Source: Deltaproteobacteria bacterium | GTDB lineage: Bacteria > Myxococcota > B64-G9 | Assembly: GCA_030591745.1 (NCBI GenBank) | Contig: JAUVAM010000208.1 | Coordinates: 1-6,809 of the forward strand | Length of the DNA: 6,809 nt | Direction: 5' to 3' | Shown here: positions 5,443 through 6,809 of the stretch, piece after piece | Position numbering within the stretch: position 1 is the stretch's first letter | Layout of the letters: every line of letters begins with the position of its first letter | The notes under the pieces: generated by a model | Database searches by the model: none | The model's input: the letters and a program-made list of their open reading frames with translations, nothing else | What the model was told of the DNA's origin: nothing | Program-made: the position numbers and the translations under genes

Positions 5443-6809
5443 TGGTTCTGGGTGGGTTCCGAGGCCGCGGATGGTTTTGTGGCCGCAGGTGGTTCTGTGG
5501 CCGCGGATGGTTTTGTGGCCGCAGGTGGTTTTGTGGCCGCGGATGGTTTTGTGGCCGCAGGTGGTTTTGTGACTGCGGGTGGTTTTGTGGCTGCGGATGG
5601 CTTCTTGGCCGCGGATGATTTTGTGGCTGCGGATGGTTTTGTGGCTGCGGATGGTTTTGTGGCCGCGGATGGCTTCTTGGCCGCGGATGGTTTCTTGGCT
5701 GCTGATGGTTCCGTGGCTGCGGGTGGTTCCGTGCCTGCTGTGGGTTCCGTAGGTGCTGTGGGCTCCGCAGCTGCAGTGGGTTCCGTAGCTGCCGTGGGTT
5801 CCGTCGGTGCCGTGGGTTCCGTCGGTGCCGTGGGTGGGCTGTTCAGCCAGCCGAGACTCTTCTGCAATTGCCTGGCTCCGTGAAGCCTCATTATGGCCGC
5901 GTCACTCAGGCAGGTTCGAAGGGCCGGGCTGTCTTTTTCGGCCAAGATTTGTGCCAGGTTCTTGGGCAAAAAGGCATGGTCGGCCCAATATCGATGCAGC
6001 AGCTCGCAGGCTCGATCGTCTTCCGCCCAAAGCAACGCGATGGCCGCATCCCCGAGGGCGCCGGGGCAATCAAGGCCCAGGCGGTAGGCTTCTTCCGCGG
6101 CTTCTGGGGTCTTTAAAAGACCCAAGAGGCGGCAAGATTCACAGCGCACCAGGGTGCCCCGGCAGCGAAGGTGTTTTTCGATCACCGAAGCAATTTCCGG
6201 TTGACCCTGACGGGCGGCCGCCTCCAGCAGGTTTTCGGCGTTGAGCAGGGTATGTTTCGGCAGTTCGACACTGCGATTGCTTTTGGCACCGGCGTTGATG
6301 GCGAGGGCCAAGAGCTTGTTTTGCCGGGAGGGCTTCGCATGGCTCAGATCGTCGGCCAGGCGCTGGGCGGCTTTGAGCCGCAAGCCGGCCGGCGTGTGGG
6401 ATGCGTCGACGATGGATTGCAGCAGGCAGATCATGTGTTTGCCCTTGGTGGCCAAGCGCTCGTAAAGTGTCCAGGCGCATGCCGGTGCCAGCTTGACCCG
6501 TTGCGTGCCTTTCGTCTGTTTGACGGGGATGCTCAGTTCGTCGCCGCTCATAGACCAGCCGGAAGAGAACCACTCTTCCTTCAGCATGGCCTCTTCCAGG
6601 CCCGGTGCATCCTCGTCCGGGTTCACACAACGCTTGGACCATTTGGGGGGCTTGACCCGATGATAGATGGCCAACAGGTTTTCACCCACGGCTTCTTGCA
6701 GTTTGGCCAGTCCGGCCGGGTCATTCATTTGCACACATGCCAGCGTTTGCATGCTGCTCATGACCATGGCCCCGTTGCTCTCTTTCGCTTTGTCCAAAGC
6801 GACCAGCAG
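5439..6809 (-). CDS. Helical protein with Pro/Ala hexapeptide-repeat tail (5' end beyond window)
   Basis: The frame is open to the right edge, with 456 visible residues. The first codons here read LLVALDKAKESNGAMVMSSM. A TTG at 6797 or ATGs from about 6767 could serve as starts, but none has a convincing ribosome site and the frame continues beyond the window, so I treat the gene as truncated. Visible residues 1-320 are mainly helical and rich in Cys, including CRGTLVRCESC and further single Cys. The part around residues 200-300 (LLEAAARQGQPEIASVIEKH, LLGLLKTPEAAEEAYRLGL, GDAAIALLWAEDDRACELL) resembles HEAT-type helical repeats, without a confident match. Residues about 326-451 are 21 hexapeptides of the form P-(T/S/P)-A-A-T-(E/K), followed by PTQNQ. 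The first seven end in Glu and most later ones in Lys. I do not recognise the family. It is the first visible gene of the three-gene coupled operon; the promoter lies outside the window. Confidence 0.8.
   Translation of the reverse strand: MLVALDKAKESNGAMVMSSMQTLACVQMNDPAGLAKLQEAVGENLLAIYHRVKPPKWSKRCVNPDEDAPGLEEAMLKEEWFSSGWSMSGDELSIPVKQTKGTQRVKLAPACAWTLYERLATKGKHMICLLQSIVDASHTPAGLRLKAAQRLADDLSHAKPSRQNKLLALAINAGAKSNRSVELPKHTLLNAENLLEAAARQGQPEIASVIEKHLRCRGTLVRCESCRLLGLLKTPEAAEEAYRLGLDCPGALGDAAIALLWAEDDRACELLHRYWADHAFLPKNLAQILAEKDSPALRTCLSDAAIMRLHGARQLQKSLGWLNSPPTAPTEPTAPTEPTAATEPTAAAEPTAPTEPTAGTEPPAATEPSAAKKPSAAKKPSAATKPSAATKPSAATKSSAAKKPSAATKPPAVTKPPAATKPSAATKPPAATKPSAATEPPAATKPSAASEPTQNQ
5457..5834 (-). 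repeat. 18-base tandem repeat, 21 units, coding for hexapeptides
   Basis: Twenty-one in-frame units of 18 bases encode P-x-A-x-x-(E/K). Units 1-7 (nearest the gene 5' side) are PTAPTE/PTAATE-like and acidic. Units 8-18 are PSAAKK/PSAATK/PPAATK-like and basic, and the last three alternate. Near the gene 3' end the units alternate PPAATK and PSAATK, a 36-base higher-order period with very similar DNA, which points to recent duplication. All unit boundaries keep frame. Confidence 0.92.

Noticed and set aside
5457..5834. CRISPR-like array
   Set aside because: The units are contiguous 18-mers without spacers and are in frame within a protein gene.
5431..5883. Open frame of 150 codons on the plus strand, rich in Gly-Phe-Val-Ala-Ala
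   Set aside because: It is the antisense of the 18-base tandem repeat. A repeat length divisible by three keeps all frames open if one unit is open. The minus-strand frame continues into a normal protein and is coupled to the next gene.

Overview
The window looks like chromosomal DNA from a myxobacterium-like organism (Myxococcota or a close deltaproteobacterial lineage). It is moderately GC-rich. It carries lipoproteins built from extracellular repeat domains, a protein ending in an AgmX/PglI-type (TonB-like) domain, and several secreted proteins of unrecognised family. No phage gene, transposase gene or CRISPR array is visible.

Left part (1-3000). Two lipoprotein genes diverge from a 404-base spacer. 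The leftward one runs off the left edge and has the N-terminal architecture of large myxobacterial surface proteins. The rightward one encodes a lipoprotein with two extracellular beta-type repeats followed by an RCC1-like propeller. Its last propeller repeat is cut off by a one-base frameshift. This gene is bracketed by a perfect 26-base direct repeat, once in the spacer before it and once in the spacer after it. The second copy continues into a tandem near-copy of its 13-base core. This may be the scar of a mobile element or an undescribed repeat family.

Middle (3000-3950). A tRNA-Ala(CGC) on the minus strand has a candidate promoter and a strong intrinsic terminator. It diverges from a small membrane-anchored protein with an AgmX/PglI-like C-terminal domain.

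Right part (3976-6809). Three minus-strand genes are packed tightly enough to be one translationally coupled operon. The first continues beyond the right edge and has a helical region followed by 21 Pro/Ala hexapeptide repeats, acidic at first and then mainly basic. The second is a secreted HExxH metallopeptidase-like protein, whose start overlaps the previous stop by four bases (ATGA). The third is a secreted, highly charged Arg-rich coiled-coil protein that starts directly after the second stop codon. The coupling suggests that these three exported or envelope-associated proteins act together, but no function can be assigned from sequence alone. This operon is the best candidate here for an undescribed system.
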